DNA of 64,000 nucleotides from Psychrosphaera algicola (GTDB lineage Bacteria > Pseudomonadota > Gammaproteobacteria > Enterobacterales > Alteromonadaceae). The notes under the pieces are model-generated. The model saw only the letters and a list, made by a program, of their open reading frames with translations, was not told the DNA's origin and did not search any database. The position numbers and the translations under genes were made by a program. Below are positions 44,126 to 54,814 of the stretch, piece after piece. Position 1 is the first letter of the stretch, and the number at the start of each line of letters is the position of its first letter. The DNA lies in contig NZ_JAQOMS010000002.1 in assembly GCF_028401425.1 (NCBI RefSeq), positions 2,666,001 through 2,730,000 on the forward strand. The letters run 5' to 3'.

Positions 44126-45524
44126 ATGGCAAAAACATTATACGAAAAAATTTGGGATGCACATTACATCTCCGAAATTAACGGCGATACAAGTTTGATA
44201 TATATCGACCGTCATTTGGTACACGAAGTCACGTCACCTCAGGCATTTGCGGGACTACGTGAAAAAATCGTCCTGTGCGTCGTTTAGACAAAACATTTGC
44301 AACGATGGATCACAACGTATCGACTCAAGTTCGTTCGTTTGACGCTGCCGGTGAAACCTCTCGTAAACAGTTAGAAGCATTAGCTAAAAACTGTGAAGAA
44401 TTTGGTGTAACGTTATTTGATTTAAACCACAAAAACCAAGGTATTGTGCACGTAATTGGTCCTGAATTAGGGATCACTTTGCTAAGGTCATACTATTGTT
44501 TGTGGTGACTCTCATACCGCGACTCACGGAGCATTTGGGGCTTTAGCTTTTGGTATAGGCACCTCGGAAGTTGAACACGTTTTAGCGACTCAAACGTTGC
44601 AACAGAAAAAAGCCAAAACGTTAAAAATTGAAGTAAACGGACCGTTGCGAACTGACATTACGGCAAAAGACATAATCTTAGCGGTAATTGAAATCTTAGG
44701 TACGGCTGGCGGTACAGGTTATGTCGCTGAGTTTTGTGGTCAGGCAATTGAAGAATTGTCGATGGAAGGCCGTATGACATTATGTAACATGGCAATTGAA
44801 ATGGGTGCCAAAGCAGGCTTGGTTGCGCCGGATCAAACAACGTATGATTATGTTGAAGGTCTTGATTACGCACCTAAGGGTGACGACTTTACCCAAGCCG
44901 TTGAATATTGGTCTTCTTTAAAGACCGACAGTGACGCGACGTTTGACCATACCATTACGTTACACAGTGACAACATCATTCCTAAAGTCACTTGGGGCAC
45001 TAGCCCAGAACAAGTTGTTAGCATTGACGCAATAGTCCCAAATCCAGATAAAGAAACTGATTTGGTTAAAGCCGATGCAATTCGTCGTGCGATTGCCTAT
45101 ATGGGGTTGGAAGCGGAGCAAAAGATCACCGATATTCATGTCAACACGGTATTTATTGGTTCTTGTACCAACTCTCGTATCGAAGACATGCGCGCTGCGG
45201 CTGATATAGCGAAAGATAAAAAGGTCGCCTCTGGCGTTCGAGCATTAGTAGTTCCATGCTCAATGCGAGTCAAATACTAGAGCTGAACAAGAAGGGTTAG
45301 ACCAAATATTCAAAGACGCTGGATTTGAATGGCGTGAACCGGGTTGTTCAATGTGTTTAGCCATGAACGACGACCGCTTAGAACCAGGCGACCGTTGTGC
45401 ATCAACGTCAAACCGTAACTTTGAAGGTCGTCAAGGCCGTGGTGGTCGTACGCATTTAGTCAGCCCAGCAATGGCCGCTGCCGCTGCTATCCATGGTCAC
45501 TTTGTTGACATTCGTAACGCGTAA
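44126..45524 (+). CDS. leuC: 3-isopropylmalate dehydratase large subunit (multiply frameshifted)
   Basis: About 466 residues after repair. The cluster ligands are in FIGSCTNSR and EPGCSMCLAMN. With LeuD it isomerises 2- to 3-isopropylmalate through a [4Fe-4S] centre. Breaks: A run near 44265 (LREKNRPVRRLDKT); 44482-44487 CTAAGG, where CCAGG gives GITLPGHTIVCGDSH; 45254-45258 CCATG, where CCAGG gives VVPGSM; 45277-45282 CTAGAG, where CCAGG gives VKYQAEQEGLDQ. Three corrupted CCAGG sites in one gene make it the best single test of the artefact. Confidence 0.94.
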
Positions 45525-45535
45525 GGAGCAAGACA

Positions 45536-46140
45536 ATGACTGAAGCTGTTTTTCATCAGGGTATTGTATGCCCATTAGACAAAAATAATGTCGATACTGA
45601 CCAAATTATTCCTAAGCAATTTTTAACTTCGGTTGAACGTGATGGATTCGACAAAGCGCTGTTTTTTGACTGGCGTTATTTAGACAACGGCGAACCAAAC
45701 CCTGAGTTTGTTTTGAACTTTCCTCAATATCAGGGTGCGTCGGTGCTATTGACTCGCGAAAACTTTGGTTGTGGTTCGAGCCGTGAACATGCTCCTTGGG
45801 CATTGAAACAATATGGTTTTCAAGTGGTTATCGCTCCAAGCTTTGCGGATATTTTTTACAATAACTGCATTAACAATCAAATTGTTCCAGCAAAAATTAG
45901 CAACGCTCAAATCGATGCGTTGTTTGATTTAGGCCAATCTGGTGAACCATTTGAATTAAAAGTGGATCTAAAAACCAACAGTTATTGGTTGATGGCCAAG
46001 CGGCTATTGATTTTGAAATTGCTGAAGATGTGCGTGAACGTTTACTTAAAAACTTAGATTTTATCGGTGTAACCGAAGAGTTTAACGACCAAATAAGTGC
46101 ATTTGAGCAAAACTTAGAAGCGCAACGAGCGTGGCAATAA
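45536..46140 (+). CDS. leuD: 3-isopropylmalate dehydratase small subunit (frameshifted)
   Basis: About 201 residues after repair. The swivel-domain signature ENFGCGSSREHAPWAL is intact, as is the LDKNNVDTDQIIPKQFL start. The break near 45978 needs one base (a C in CCAACAG giving TNQLLVDGQAAIDFEI). GGAGCAAGAC precedes the ATG, 11 bases after the leuC stop. It is the last gene of the operon; a terminator follows. Confidence 0.94.
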
Positions 46141-46216
46141 GCCACTCCTTGAGTCAGTATTTCAACTGATAACAAGACAATTTGAGGTGCTCTTACCCTG
46201 ATCGTCTTGTCACTTA

Positions 46217-46248
46217 AACCGCATCCTATTAAGGGTTGCGGTTTTTTT
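46217..46248 (+). terminator. Terminator of the leu operon
   Basis: AACCGCA and TGCGGTT form a stem with extra CC/GG pairing inside, followed by seven T. It starts 77 bases after leuD. Confidence 0.85.
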
Positions 46249-46326
46249 CATCTAAGCTGCGGTGAACAATCGACAAATACGTGGGTTTTGGTACTATTTG
46301 ATCAATCTCGCTTATAGGAAAAAATT

Positions 46327-46649
46327 ATGACTGACTTTAAACGGATCAGCGTTACTGAAGCAAACGACTTGATTGCAAAAGGCCATGTTGTCATCGCTGA
46401 TATACGTGACGACCAGTCATTTGCAAACGGTCACATCGCCAATTCATTCCATTTATCTAATGGCTCTATGACTTCGTTTAGCCAGAAATACGATTACGAT
46501 GTTCCGGTATTGGTTTTTGCTATCACGGCAACAGCTCGCAAGGTGCGGCGCAATACTTGGTTCAACAAGGATACGAAGAAGTCTATTCTGTTGATGGTGG
46601 TTTTGAAATGTGGAAGCAAAACTTCCCATTTGTTACGTTAAGCGAATAA
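46327..46649 (+). CDS. glpE: Thiosulfate sulfurtransferase GlpE, rhodanese domain (frameshifted)
   Basis: About 107 residues after repair of a 5-T run at about 46515 to 6. That restores VFCYHGNSSQGAAQYL, with the catalytic cysteine in the CYHGNSS loop typical of GlpE. As written the loop reads VFAITATAR and would be inactive. GlpE transfers sulfur from thiosulfate to cyanide or thioredoxin. It lies 8 bases before glpG, the standard glpEG order; glycerol repressor genes are not adjacent. Confidence 0.9.
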
Positions 46650-46656
46650 TTTATAG

Positions 46657-47486
46657 ATGCTATTACTTGCCAGTATCCCTAATCAACGTGCCGCTCAGGC
46701 ATTTATCGATTACCTGAAACTACAGCACATTCACGCAAATTTACAAAACGAGTCAGCTAATGAACTGGGACGGCTCGAATGGGAGATTTGGGTTGACCCC
46801 GATGGATTTCATCAGGCACAAACGTTTTATCAAGAGTTTGTTAGCAACCCAAATGACCCTAAGTATTTAGATGCCTCTTGGCAAGTGGGGCAACCGCAAA
46901 CACAACAAACACAATCATTTGGCATGGCCCGTATTTGGCGAAGTGCTGGACCACTTACTCGATTTATCACCTTGTTGTGTGCCTCTGTCTTTTTATTATC
47001 TTGGTTTGGTTTTTACGGATTTTTTAAAGCTCACTTTAGTTTTTCGTTTGAACTTACTGAGTTTTACCGTGTAGTAACCCCGCATTTATCCACTTAAGCG
47101 CAATGCATATTGCATTTAACTTATGCTGGTGGTGGTATTTAGGTGGTCGAATTGAGAAGGTCTTGGGTAAACAAACTTTACTCATCGTTGTGTTATTAAG
47201 TGCCGCCTCGTCTAATATTGCACAGGCTTTATTAGTCAATGCTAACTTTGCTGGTTTATCTGGAGTTAACTACGCGTTGGCTGGTTTTACATGGTACTGC
47301 GGAACCTTCCACCAATCTAAGAGCATTTTCCTACCGAATAATATTTTTATCTTTTTAGTGGGTTGGATGATTTTAGGCTTTCTCGAAATATTACCCGTCG
47401 CAATGGCAAACTGGGCGCATTTGTTTGGCTTAATATCAGGCATAGCGTTAGCTCAAATCATGGTAAAACCTGAACCTCGCACCTAG
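46657..47486 (+). CDS. glpG: Rhomboid intramembrane protease GlpG (frameshifted)
   Basis: About 276 residues after repair of a short T run near 47093. An N-terminal cytoplasmic domain (residues 1-75) precedes six helices. The catalytic serine is in AGLSGVNYAL (about 47250) and the histidine in NWAHLFGLISG. The repaired join is HLSTLSAMHIAFNLCWWWYLGG, where the second-helix histidine and WWWYLGG are conserved. It cleaves transmembrane substrates within the bilayer. Confidence 0.92.
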
Positions 47487-47587
47487 CACAGTTGATAAAC
47501 ACTGTGCTTTTACAAGCGCAGTGTGGTTGAGTAGCGGGTTATTTATAAAGAACCTTGGCTGACTTTCGCCGAGTTGTCTGGGTGTTA

Positions 47588-47983
47588 TTAATGATAAAGA
47601 TATTTAGTAAACAAAATATCTTTCACTAAAGTCTGGCCCGTTTCTTTCTTCATTAATTCTTGTAAGCGGTCCAATATTTTTAATCGAATTTCTTCACGTC
47701 CCGTCATAGATTTAACTTTCTGTTCAGGTTGTCTCATTAAAATATCAATAATTGCGTCGCGCAATAGTGGTGAATGATGTTCAACAATGCCAACATTGGC
47801 AACGTCGGTTATCATCAACTCCGCCGTGATACGAATAAACCCAATGTTACGTTTATTACTGACATAATTTGTGATGATGTCCGGTTCAAAACCAAAGTAA
47901 CCTATGTTTTTAGGCTCAGCTTGCGCCGGTGCGGTAAATAACAAAACAAAACTGGCAATTGAAACAAGCAGTAAACGCAACAT
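47588..47983 (-). CDS. FliL-like secreted protein
   Basis: 131 residues, intact. Signal sequence MLRLLLVSIASFVLLFTAPAQA, then a FliL-type domain (EPDIITNYVSN, IGFIRITAELMI, HSPLLRDAIIDILMRQ, KETGQTLVKDILFTKYLYH). True FliL is a flagellar stator-associated membrane protein; this is an orphan outside any flagellar cluster. Such a gene beside ubiC is common in this order. A motility role is not shown. Confidence 0.78.
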   Translation of the reverse strand: MLRLLLVSIASFVLLFTAPAQAEPKNIGYFGFEPDIITNYVSNKRNIGFIRITAELMITDVANVGIVEHHSPLLRDAIIDILMRQPEQKVKSMTGREEIRLKILDRLQELMKKETGQTLVKDILFTKYLYH

Positions 47984-48111
47984 GTAGGTTTCTCTAAGAT
48001 GGCTTTAAGTATAATGTCTAATTTTAGTGAATTAATTAACAACTACCAGCCTTAATGCCAATTTGTTGCAATAAATATTATTCTGCGACCTTTGAGCTTT
48101 AGCAACATTGT

Positions 48112-48699
48112 TTGTTAACATGTGCCCAGACTCATAAATGGAAGACGCTGTTGCACCCTTTAACTTTACCGGAAACTTGGTTTTCGCTGGATTCCGAACA
48201 ATTTACAAAGCTCCGATCCGACGTCGCCCAATGGATAAAGGGTGAAAGCTCACTAACGGTTAAAATTAAAGAGCTAGGCATCGCATTTAATGTTGCCGTA
48301 CTGGCGCAAACGACATTGCCAAACAGGGCACTTTTACATCCAGCCTTACCCAGTCAAGAAGGTAGCGCCTTATTTCGAGAGGTTTTGTTACAGCAAGGTG
48401 ATGTGCCGTTAGTTTATGCCCAAACCATTATGCCTGACACCACCACGACCGGCACAGAAACGATGTTAACAGAGCTTGGTAATCAATCCCTAGGCCAAGT
48501 GTTATTTCAGTCCCCACAGGCGATACGAGGCGATATAGAGTTTGCAGAGGTCACTCCAACGTCACAACTCGGGCTGTATATCCAACAAGAACTGCAACAA
48601 ACGATTAACGAGCCGTGTTATATTCGTCGTTCGTTATTCCATCTCAATCGTAAGCCACTTTTGGTTTGTGAATGTTTTTTACCGTCATTGTTCCAATAG
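48112..48699 (+). CDS. ubiC: Chorismate lyase
   Basis: About 195 residues; E. coli UbiC has 165. Conserved features: LFREVLL, VYAQTIMP, the late QSLGQVLF, and CYIRRSLFHLNRKPLLVCECFLP. It removes pyruvate from chorismate to give 4-hydroxybenzoate, the first committed ubiquinone precursor. The open frame starts at a TTG (48112) with no strong ribosome binding site, so the start is uncertain. It ends 3 bases before ubiA. Confidence 0.9.
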   Translation: MLTCAQTHKWKTLLHPLTLPETWFSLDSEQFTKLRSDVAQWIKGESSLTVKIKELGIAFNVAVLAQTTLPNRALLHPALPSQEGSALFREVLLQQGDVPLVYAQTIMPDTTTTGTETMLTELGNQSLGQVLFQSPQAIRGDIEFAEVTPTSQLGLYIQQELQQTINEPCYIRRSLFHLNRKPLLVCECFLPSLFQ

Positions 48700-48702
48700 C
48701 TT

Positions 48703-49589
48703 ATGAAATTACTCCTAACGTTTTCTAATTACCCTGCGTACCACCGTTTAATGCGGATGGATAAACCCATCGGTATTTATTTATTATTATGGCCGACGTT
48801 TTGGGCCCTGTGGATAGCAACAGAAGGTGTTCCTAGTCTGCACCTTTTTACTGTTTTTACCTTAGGTGTGATTGTCATGCGGGCGGCGGGCTGTGTGATC
48901 AATGACTACGCAGACCGAGAAATAGATGGTCATGTTAAGCGCACACAACAACGACCTATACCAGCGGGGAAGCCACTGCAATAGAAGCATTACAACTGTT
49001 CGTTTTATTACTATTGATAGCCTTTGCTCTGGTACTGACCCTAAATATTGAAACTATTGTATTGTCGTTTGGAGCCTTGATATTGGCGTCTGTGTATCCG
49101 TTTATGAAACGTTACACTCATTTTCCACAAGTCGTATTAGGGGCCGCCTTTAGCTGGTCAATACCGATGGCATTTATGGCCGCAACGGCGCAACTTCCTG
49201 CGGTGGTTTGGTATTTATATGGGGCGAACCTATTATGGACCGTGGCCTATGACACATATTATGCCATGGTAGATAAAGACGATGATCTCAAACTTGGCGT
49301 TAAATCAACGGCCATCGCTTTTGGCCGTTTTGAACTACAGGCTATTGTATTGTGTCAGTTATTAACGGTTGCAATATTTGCTGTGTTGTATCATCAATTG
49401 GGTTGGCAATGGCCAATGGACATTGCCTTGACTGTGGTTATCGTATTGTTTGCTCAACAACTATGGCAAGCTAGAGAAAAACAACGAGATGCGTGTTTTC
49501 GCGCTTTTCTAGCCAATCATTATGTTGGTTTAGTTGTCTTTATTGGCCTGATTGGTCAATACAATCTGTTGCCTCTACTAGCGAACTAA
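48703..49589 (+). CDS. ubiA: 4-hydroxybenzoate octaprenyltransferase (frameshifted)
   Basis: About 296 residues after adding one A near 48977 (RPIPAGKATAIEALQL). Aspartate-rich sites are NDYADREIDGHVKRT and YDTYYAMVDKDDDLKLGVKS, with about nine helices. It prenylates 4-hydroxybenzoate in the inner membrane, the step directly after UbiC. The operon pairing agrees. Confidence 0.94.
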
Positions 49590-49599
49590 AGTTATCTCT

Positions 49600-50019
49600 T
49601 TAGTTCGTCATGTCGGCACTGTTTTTACTCAACAAACGTAAGGTGTTAAGCGCTTTTTCAGCGTCGTTTTTATTTACAAATACGTGGTCGTGGTAATAAG
49701 CTGCAACGACATTTGCACTTATGCCTTGCTCCCCTAATGCCGTTGCTATTGCCGCTGTCAGGCCAACCGCGTCCAAACTTGAATGCACATTTAACGTAAT
49801 GCAACTGAAAACACTTTCTATCAACATTTGATGTTCTTGCGCTATCGTCAACGGCACTATCGCTGTCATGCCCTCAGATTCCATAAACGTTCCTATCGGC
49901 TTTAGGTCCTTGAGGGACGACAAATCATCCGTTTTAATATGGCTAAATACATAATCAATTGTATGTAATTCAGGTTCCATCGTTGCGATAAGTTTATGTA
50001 AATCAGTCTCACCTGTCAT
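49600..50019 (-). CDS. ACT domain-containing protein
   Basis: 139 residues, intact. Two ACT-like units: TDLHKLIATMEPELH...FVFSHI-type start and GMTAIVPLTIAQEHQM; then SCITLNVHSSLDAVGLTAAIATALGEQGISANVVAAYYHDHVFV. Stand-alone ACT proteins usually sense amino acids. The ligand and partner are unknown. Convergent with ubiA with a 10-base gap. Confidence 0.8.
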   Translation of the reverse strand: MTGETDLHKLIATMEPELHTIDYVFSHIKTDDLSSLKDLKPIGTFMESEGMTAIVPLTIAQEHQMLIESVFSCITLNVHSSLDAVGLTAAIATALGEQGISANVVAAYYHDHVFVNKNDAEKALNTLRLLSKNSADMTN

Positions 50020-50104
50020 GATTAAATTTGTCCTATTTGTTTTGTTAGATATTTAAGTTCACCTAACGCAAAGTTACTCTTGATAGGCTCTTGTCTTAAA
50101 GCCA

Positions 50105-50476
50105 CTAGACGTGTTGGTCGATTAAAATAACATTGCCGTCTGGATCCTTTAACGCGAAACTTGCAGGCCCCTTTGAGTCAGGGTCAACAGTACTGTCAAG
50201 CTCACAACCGGCTTGTTGTAAATGGTTTTGAATTGCCCTCACATCGTCAAATTCGGCTAAGGCTTGAGCATCCTGATCCCAACCTGGGTTGAAAGTCATG
50301 ATGTTACTTTCAAACATGCCTTGAAACAAACCAATGATATGATCCCCGTTTTTAAGAATAAGCCAGTTTTGATGCTCGACCCCACCAAAAACCGTAAACC
50401 CTAAATTTTCATAAAAGGCCTTTGACTTGGCTAAATCTTTTACCGCCAAACTCACTGAAAATGCACCTAATTTCAT
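50105..50476 (-). CDS. VOC-family (glyoxalase/bleomycin-resistance-like) protein
   Basis: 123 residues, intact. The paired beta-alpha-beta-beta-beta units are visible: VSLAVKDLAKSKAFYENLGF and the final KDPDGNVILIDQ. Possible metal ligands include His/Glu at the usual strand positions. The VOC fold covers glyoxalases, isomerases and dioxygenases, so no reaction is assigned. It is 9 bases downstream of the histidine kinase gene. Confidence 0.85.
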   Translation of the reverse strand: MKLGAFSVSLAVKDLAKSKAFYENLGFTVFGGVEHQNWLILKNGDHIIGLFQGMFESNIMTFNPGWDQDAQALAEFDDVRAIQNHLQQAGCELDSTVDPDSKGPASFALKDPDGNVILIDQHV

Positions 50477-50485
50477 ATTCGTTTC

Positions 50486-52301
50486 CTATCCATTATCCTG
50501 CTGTTTATTTTTGTTTTCGATGTTATCAACAGACAATAAAGGCATAGTGACAATAAATCGACAGTATTCATCGTGTTTGCTGCGGCATACCACCTGTCCG
50601 TTCAGTTTTTGCGTTACTAGGTTATAAACAATACTGAGCCCTAAACCTGAGCCTTTATTATGATTCACAGAAGTTGAATAAAAAGGTTCAAATATTTTAG
50701 TTTGAAGCGTTTCATCAATTCCACGGCCATTGTCTTCAACGGTAAATTCTAAGGTGTCTTTAAGAAGTTTATAGCCAATTTTAATTTGCCCGACCTCTAT
50801 CCCTTCGAAGCCATGTATAAATGCATTTTCTATCAAGCTTGAAATAATTTGTGCCGTTGTAACCGGATAAACTGATACAGAAAGGTTTTCATCACCCGTT
50901 AATATTATCTTTATATTTTTTCTTCGGCATTCGGCGCCTGAGCAGCGACGATATTATGCAAGTATGAACTCAGAACGACATTCTCTGGTTTATCGCTGGA
51001 TTGATCAACGGCTATCATTTTGAAGTTTCTAACCAGATCCGCCGCACGTTCCAGGTTTCGTAGGATTAAGTCGCTACTCATCTCAATTTCGTCGCAGTTA
51101 CTGGTAAATACCTTTTTACTAAGGTTGCCACCGAGCACATTTTGTTTCAGTTCTTTAGCCAAAACCCCTAAATGACTCGCCCCAGTTACTGCGATACCCA
51201 GTGGGGTGTTGATTTCATGAGCAACACCTGCAACGAGATTGCCTAACGCGGCCATTTTTTCGGTTTCAACTAAATGATCTTGAGTTGCTTTTAGCTCCTC
51301 TATGACCACTTCAAGTTTTTTATGGGATTCGGTTAATTCCGTTGTACGGTCTTTAACCCTTTGTTCTAATTCGTTTTTAGCGACACCAAGTTCATGTTGT
51401 ATTGTTTTTAGTTGGGTAATGTCATCGTAAGTCCCGACTAATCCAACAACAACATTTTCATCAGTAACAATTGGACGTTTAGATGTTCTTAACCAAATCG
51501 TTTTGCCATTTTTATGGGTTTGTGGCTCTTCTGAACACAAAAGGTGTTCTCGTGTTGACATTGTTACTGCATCATCAGAGCGATATAATTCCGCTTGTTC
51601 GGGGAATATATCGTGATCTGTAACGCCAATAATCGAGGCTGGGTTTGGTAAAGATGCGTCTTTAGAAAACGCTTCGTTACAACCTAAATACATCGAATCA
51701 CGGTTTTTCCAAAACACCCGCTGTGGCATCAAATCAAGTACGGTTTGGTAAGTTTGCAGTTGAATTTCCGCTTTTGATAAACGATAACTCCCGCCCAATA
51801 TCGACTTTAAAACATAATAAGCGGAACTAAAGGTTTCTTTAAACTGTGCTGTTTTTGGCGCGACATAGCTTAATAAGCCAACAATATCACCTTGAGAAAC
51901 AAAAGGGATTACAAATATCTGCTCTGAGTCTCCCCGATAAATATTAGTTAAATGATCAGGCAATAGACAAGAGAGCACATATTGTTTGTCCATTACCTGC
52001 TCAATGTCATTTTGCAACCAATCTTCCAACTGCGGGGGCAATCACTAAAGCGATACTTAACAAATAGGTGCTTGTCTGAATTATTGGGCTTACCCGTAGC
52101 ATAAAGGTGACTTTTAAACTGATATTCAAGATTGTGTTCGTCTTTAAAAACAGTAGTTAACATGACAAAAGATGCATTTAATATTTCACTTAGGCACTCA
52201 ATTGCCCGCGGAAAATCTTCCATTTTAGTAAAGGACGCTGTGGCATCATGTGAAATCAGCCGGATAAAATCCAATTGGTCCTGTAAATGTTTGTCGTCCA
52301 C
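50486..52301 (-). CDS. GAF-PAS hybrid sensor histidine kinase (frameshifted)
   Basis: About 605 residues after two repairs (C run near 52037; A run near 50912). A GAF-like region spans residues 10-160 and a PAS domain (MPQRVFWKNRDSMYLGCN...LVGTYDDIT) about 175-290. A coiled coil follows, then the H-box AGVAHEINTPLGIAVTGAS and the ATP-binding SLIENAFIHGF, DNGRGID and GSGLGLSIV. No transmembrane helix is seen, so sensing is probably cytoplasmic. No response regulator lies next to it on this strand; the nearest is at 54811. Confidence 0.88.
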
Positions 52302-52395
52302 TGGAACTCCTAACTGTGTCTTCTCGTCTTAGATTAGCCCTGCTTGTTTATTTGTTCAAATCACTTTTGATTCAAAAACAAACTATTGCGACAGA

Positions 52396-52606
52396 TTAGT
52401 CTTGCTCAACTTCCTTTTTTGCTTCTGATAATCTTCAAAGGGCACCGTTTCGAGTTTATCGCACTCTTCTAACTGCCACGCTGTTTTCGCTTCTTTAATA
52501 CACTCGTTTTTTGATAATTTTTACCAAACTGATACATAGATTTATTTGAACAAGCCACTGCCGATAAGGCAACAATAACTACTAATGCGTTTCTCAAGTG
52601 TTTCAT
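52396..52606 (-). CDS. Small lipoprotein of unknown function (frameshifted)
   Basis: About 71 residues after repair of two A runs (near 52525 and 52418). Lipobox: VIVALSAVAC, so a lipid-anchored envelope protein. The mature part has two cysteines (KNECIKEAK and LEECDKL) and ends EDYQKQKKEVEQD. The pattern resembles small proteobacterial lipoproteins of unknown role. Divergent from the TPR gene, with the palindromes between them. Confidence 0.6.
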
Positions 52607-52709
52607 TAACTCTATCTCCTTTTATATTTCTACCTCAAAGAGTAACGAAAGGATCAATAAGTTCATAAAATAATTTCAACAATACGGTTCAATAAATACC
52701 GTCCAACGT

Positions 52710-52748
52710 CAAATGTCATGACATTTGTCACATCAAATTGGTGACAAA
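52710..52748. promoter_or_regulatory. Double palindrome, probable operator
   Basis: CAAATGTCATGACATTTG (52710-52727) is a perfect 18-base palindrome. It abuts TTTGTCAC-N9-GTGACAAA (52724-52748). A TACAAT -10 candidate follows at 52755-52760, so the sites cover -30 to -55. They lie in front of the TPR gene of the kinase-regulator set. Binding by the DesR-type regulator is inference. Confidence 0.6.
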
Positions 52749-52812
52749 CCTCTCTACAATCATTTCATCGAATAACGAATACTTATCCCGTCAAACAAAC
52801 AGGAGAACTGAC

Positions 52813-53506
52813 ATGAACATTAAATCTAAATTACTTACTTTATCAATGACAATCGCAATCTCTGGTAGTGCACTTGCTGGACAAGCTGAAATAGACCGCA
52901 TCGAGCAAGCTGCAGGTGTATTGGACATTACGCAACTCAAAACAATCGCGGCGGATTTATCCGGTTATGACCTTGCTTTAGCATATTATCGAATTGCTTT
53001 AAGCGCTAATTTAAAGGGCCAAACTCCCGTTGCTAAAGAGTCTATCGACCAAGCTATGGAATTACTTGAAAAACTAGATGAATCGTCACCAGATAATGTA
53101 GAAATCAAAGCCTTACTTGCTCAGGTTTACGGATACAAAATTGCGTTAGACCCAATCAAAGGGATGTATTACGGTCCAAAATCAAATTCAACGCTTTCAT
53201 CTGCTGAAACCATACAACCAAATAACCCAAGAGTGTTATTAGTTAAGGGGATAAGCAAATTTAATACCCCGGGTGTTTTTGGGGGCAGTACAGAAGCAGC
53301 TTACCAAGCATTTGATCAAGCGATAACGGCGTATTCAGAAGACCAATACTCTGATTATCACTGGGGCTAAGGCAGAAACGTACACTTGGCGCGGATTGAT
53401 TTCGATGCAACAAGGTGACGTAGAAAAAGCCAAAAATGATTGGGAACAGGCTCTAACCATTAATCCTGATTATGGCTGGGCGAAAATGTTACTCGCTGCA
53501 CAATAA
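52813..53506 (+). CDS. Secreted TPR-like helical repeat protein (frameshifted)
   Basis: About 231 residues after repair. Signal peptide MNIKSKLLTLSMTIAISGSALAG; the mature protein is helical with TPR-type repeats (ALAYYRIALSANLKGQ, PRVLLVKGISKFN, AKNDWEQALTINPDYGWAK). Start at ATG 52813 with Shine-Dalgarno AGGAGA. The break is at 53367-53372, CTAAGG; CCAGG gives DYHWGQAETYTWRGL. Likely periplasmic and a protein-binding partner. It begins the signalling set, 160 bases before the kinase. Confidence 0.78.
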
Positions 53507-53611
53507 TCATCATGCAGAAATCGTGAGGGCGACACCACTTCTTGTATCGCCCATCACTTAATATTAGTAACACGCTCAACCAATATTACCGGCTAATTTC
53601 ATTTTAACATT

Positions 53612-53646
53612 GACCATAGTGACCATAGTGGTCGACACTAAGTGTC
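53612..53646. promoter_or_regulatory. Tandem GACCATAGT repeats and palindrome before the kinase gene
   Basis: GACCATAGT occurs twice in tandem (53612 and 53621). GACCA-TAG-TGGTC forms an inverted repeat, and CGACACT-A-AGTGTCG (53632-53646) is a second. The 12-mer TGACCATAGTGA here recurs at 57010 before the lipoprotein gene. Confidence 0.5.
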
Positions 53647-53664
53647 GGAAAAAATAGGAAAAAC

Positions 53665-54814
53665 ATGACTCAAAACAGTTCAGAAACAATACTTACGCCA
53701 ACAGGCAGCGCTGCCGCTTTTTCGGTAAGTCCGATTGCCGCGACAGGTGCGGCTAAGTGGAGTTATTTTTCACTTGTTTTTTCGGTGTTCTATTTTTTCA
53801 ATTTAGTCGCCCAATTTGAACACTTTTCCACAAAAGAAGTTGCCATATCGTTTTTCATTTACGCTGTATTTATTGTGTTGTTTTTCCAAGCAACTCGCTT
53901 AACCGGTATAGCGGTAATTCGTCCTATCTTGGCTATTATTCTTTTATCTGCTGTTGGCGCGTCTGTGCAGCCTGGAACCAATGCGTTATTTGGCTATGCG
54001 GCATTTTTTGCGGGATACTATTTTCAATTCAGAGGTTCATTCACACTTTTACTATGCAACCTTGGATGCCAATTTGCGTCAGCTTATGCCTTTGACTTAC
54101 TTAGCCCTTATTATTTGGGACCATCGATAGCCGTATCCACAAGTCTTTTTGTATATGGGGTGTTTAGTCAAAAAGAATATTTAAACGCCTGTTTGCAAAA
54201 TAAAAAGAATCAGCAAATTGAGCAACTTGCGGCCATCGCTGAGCGGGAACGAATTGCCCGTGATATGCACGACTTACTCGGGCATTCACTTTCGTCATTG
54301 GCATTAAAGTCCGAACTCGCTGAAAAACTGGCACACAGAGCGCAATTTGACGCAGCAAAAAGAAATAACCGAAGTGGCAGAACTTGCGAGGCAAACCCTT
54401 ACAGAGGTTCGTTATGCCGTAACTGGATTAAAACAGCGAGGGCTAAACGGCTCGCTAGAAAAACTCACGAAACAACTACAACATATGAATTTTGAAACCC
54501 AAACATTTATTGAAGTCACCACCTTGCCGCCAAAAGTCGAGTCGACCGTGATCATGTTATGCACCGAATGGATCACGAATATATTACGCCACAGTAAAGG
54601 TGATCGAGTTTCAATTTCAATAACAAATACCTCTGACTCTATAGAGCTTAATATTGGGGACAACGGAAAAACCTCAACATTAACACCGGGCAATGGCATA
54701 GACGGCATGAAATCTAGAGTTGCAGAGCATGGTGGCACCATTGATATCCAGCAAAATGGTGGGGTTAAATTGCGAATTGTTATTCCACTCGGCCTAGAGG
54801 AACAAACAATATGA
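53665..54814 (+). CDS. DesK-type sensor histidine kinase (frameshifted)
   Basis: About 383 residues after adding one A near 54358. Five or six helices fill residues 30-165. The HisKA_3 box is ERERIARDMHDLLGHSLSSL, with the phosphorylated histidine in RDMHD. The ATP lid region has ITNILRHS, IGDNGK and GNGIDGMKSRV. This layout, kinase plus adjacent LuxR-type regulator, is that of DesK-DesR and LiaS-LiaR. The stop overlaps the regulator's start (ATGA). Signal likely arises in the membrane. Confidence 0.88.

Noticed and set aside
41458..46140. Programmed +1 frameshifting at CTAAGG-like sites in the leu genes
   Set aside because: The sites resemble known frameshift signals superficially, but they vary in sequence, include substitutions and two-base insertions, and occur in many unrelated genes. 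Base-calling error explains all of them.
53581..53665. Tandem repeats before the kinase gene as transposon ends
   Set aside because: No transposase or target duplication is nearby, and the repeats are short and promoter-proximal.
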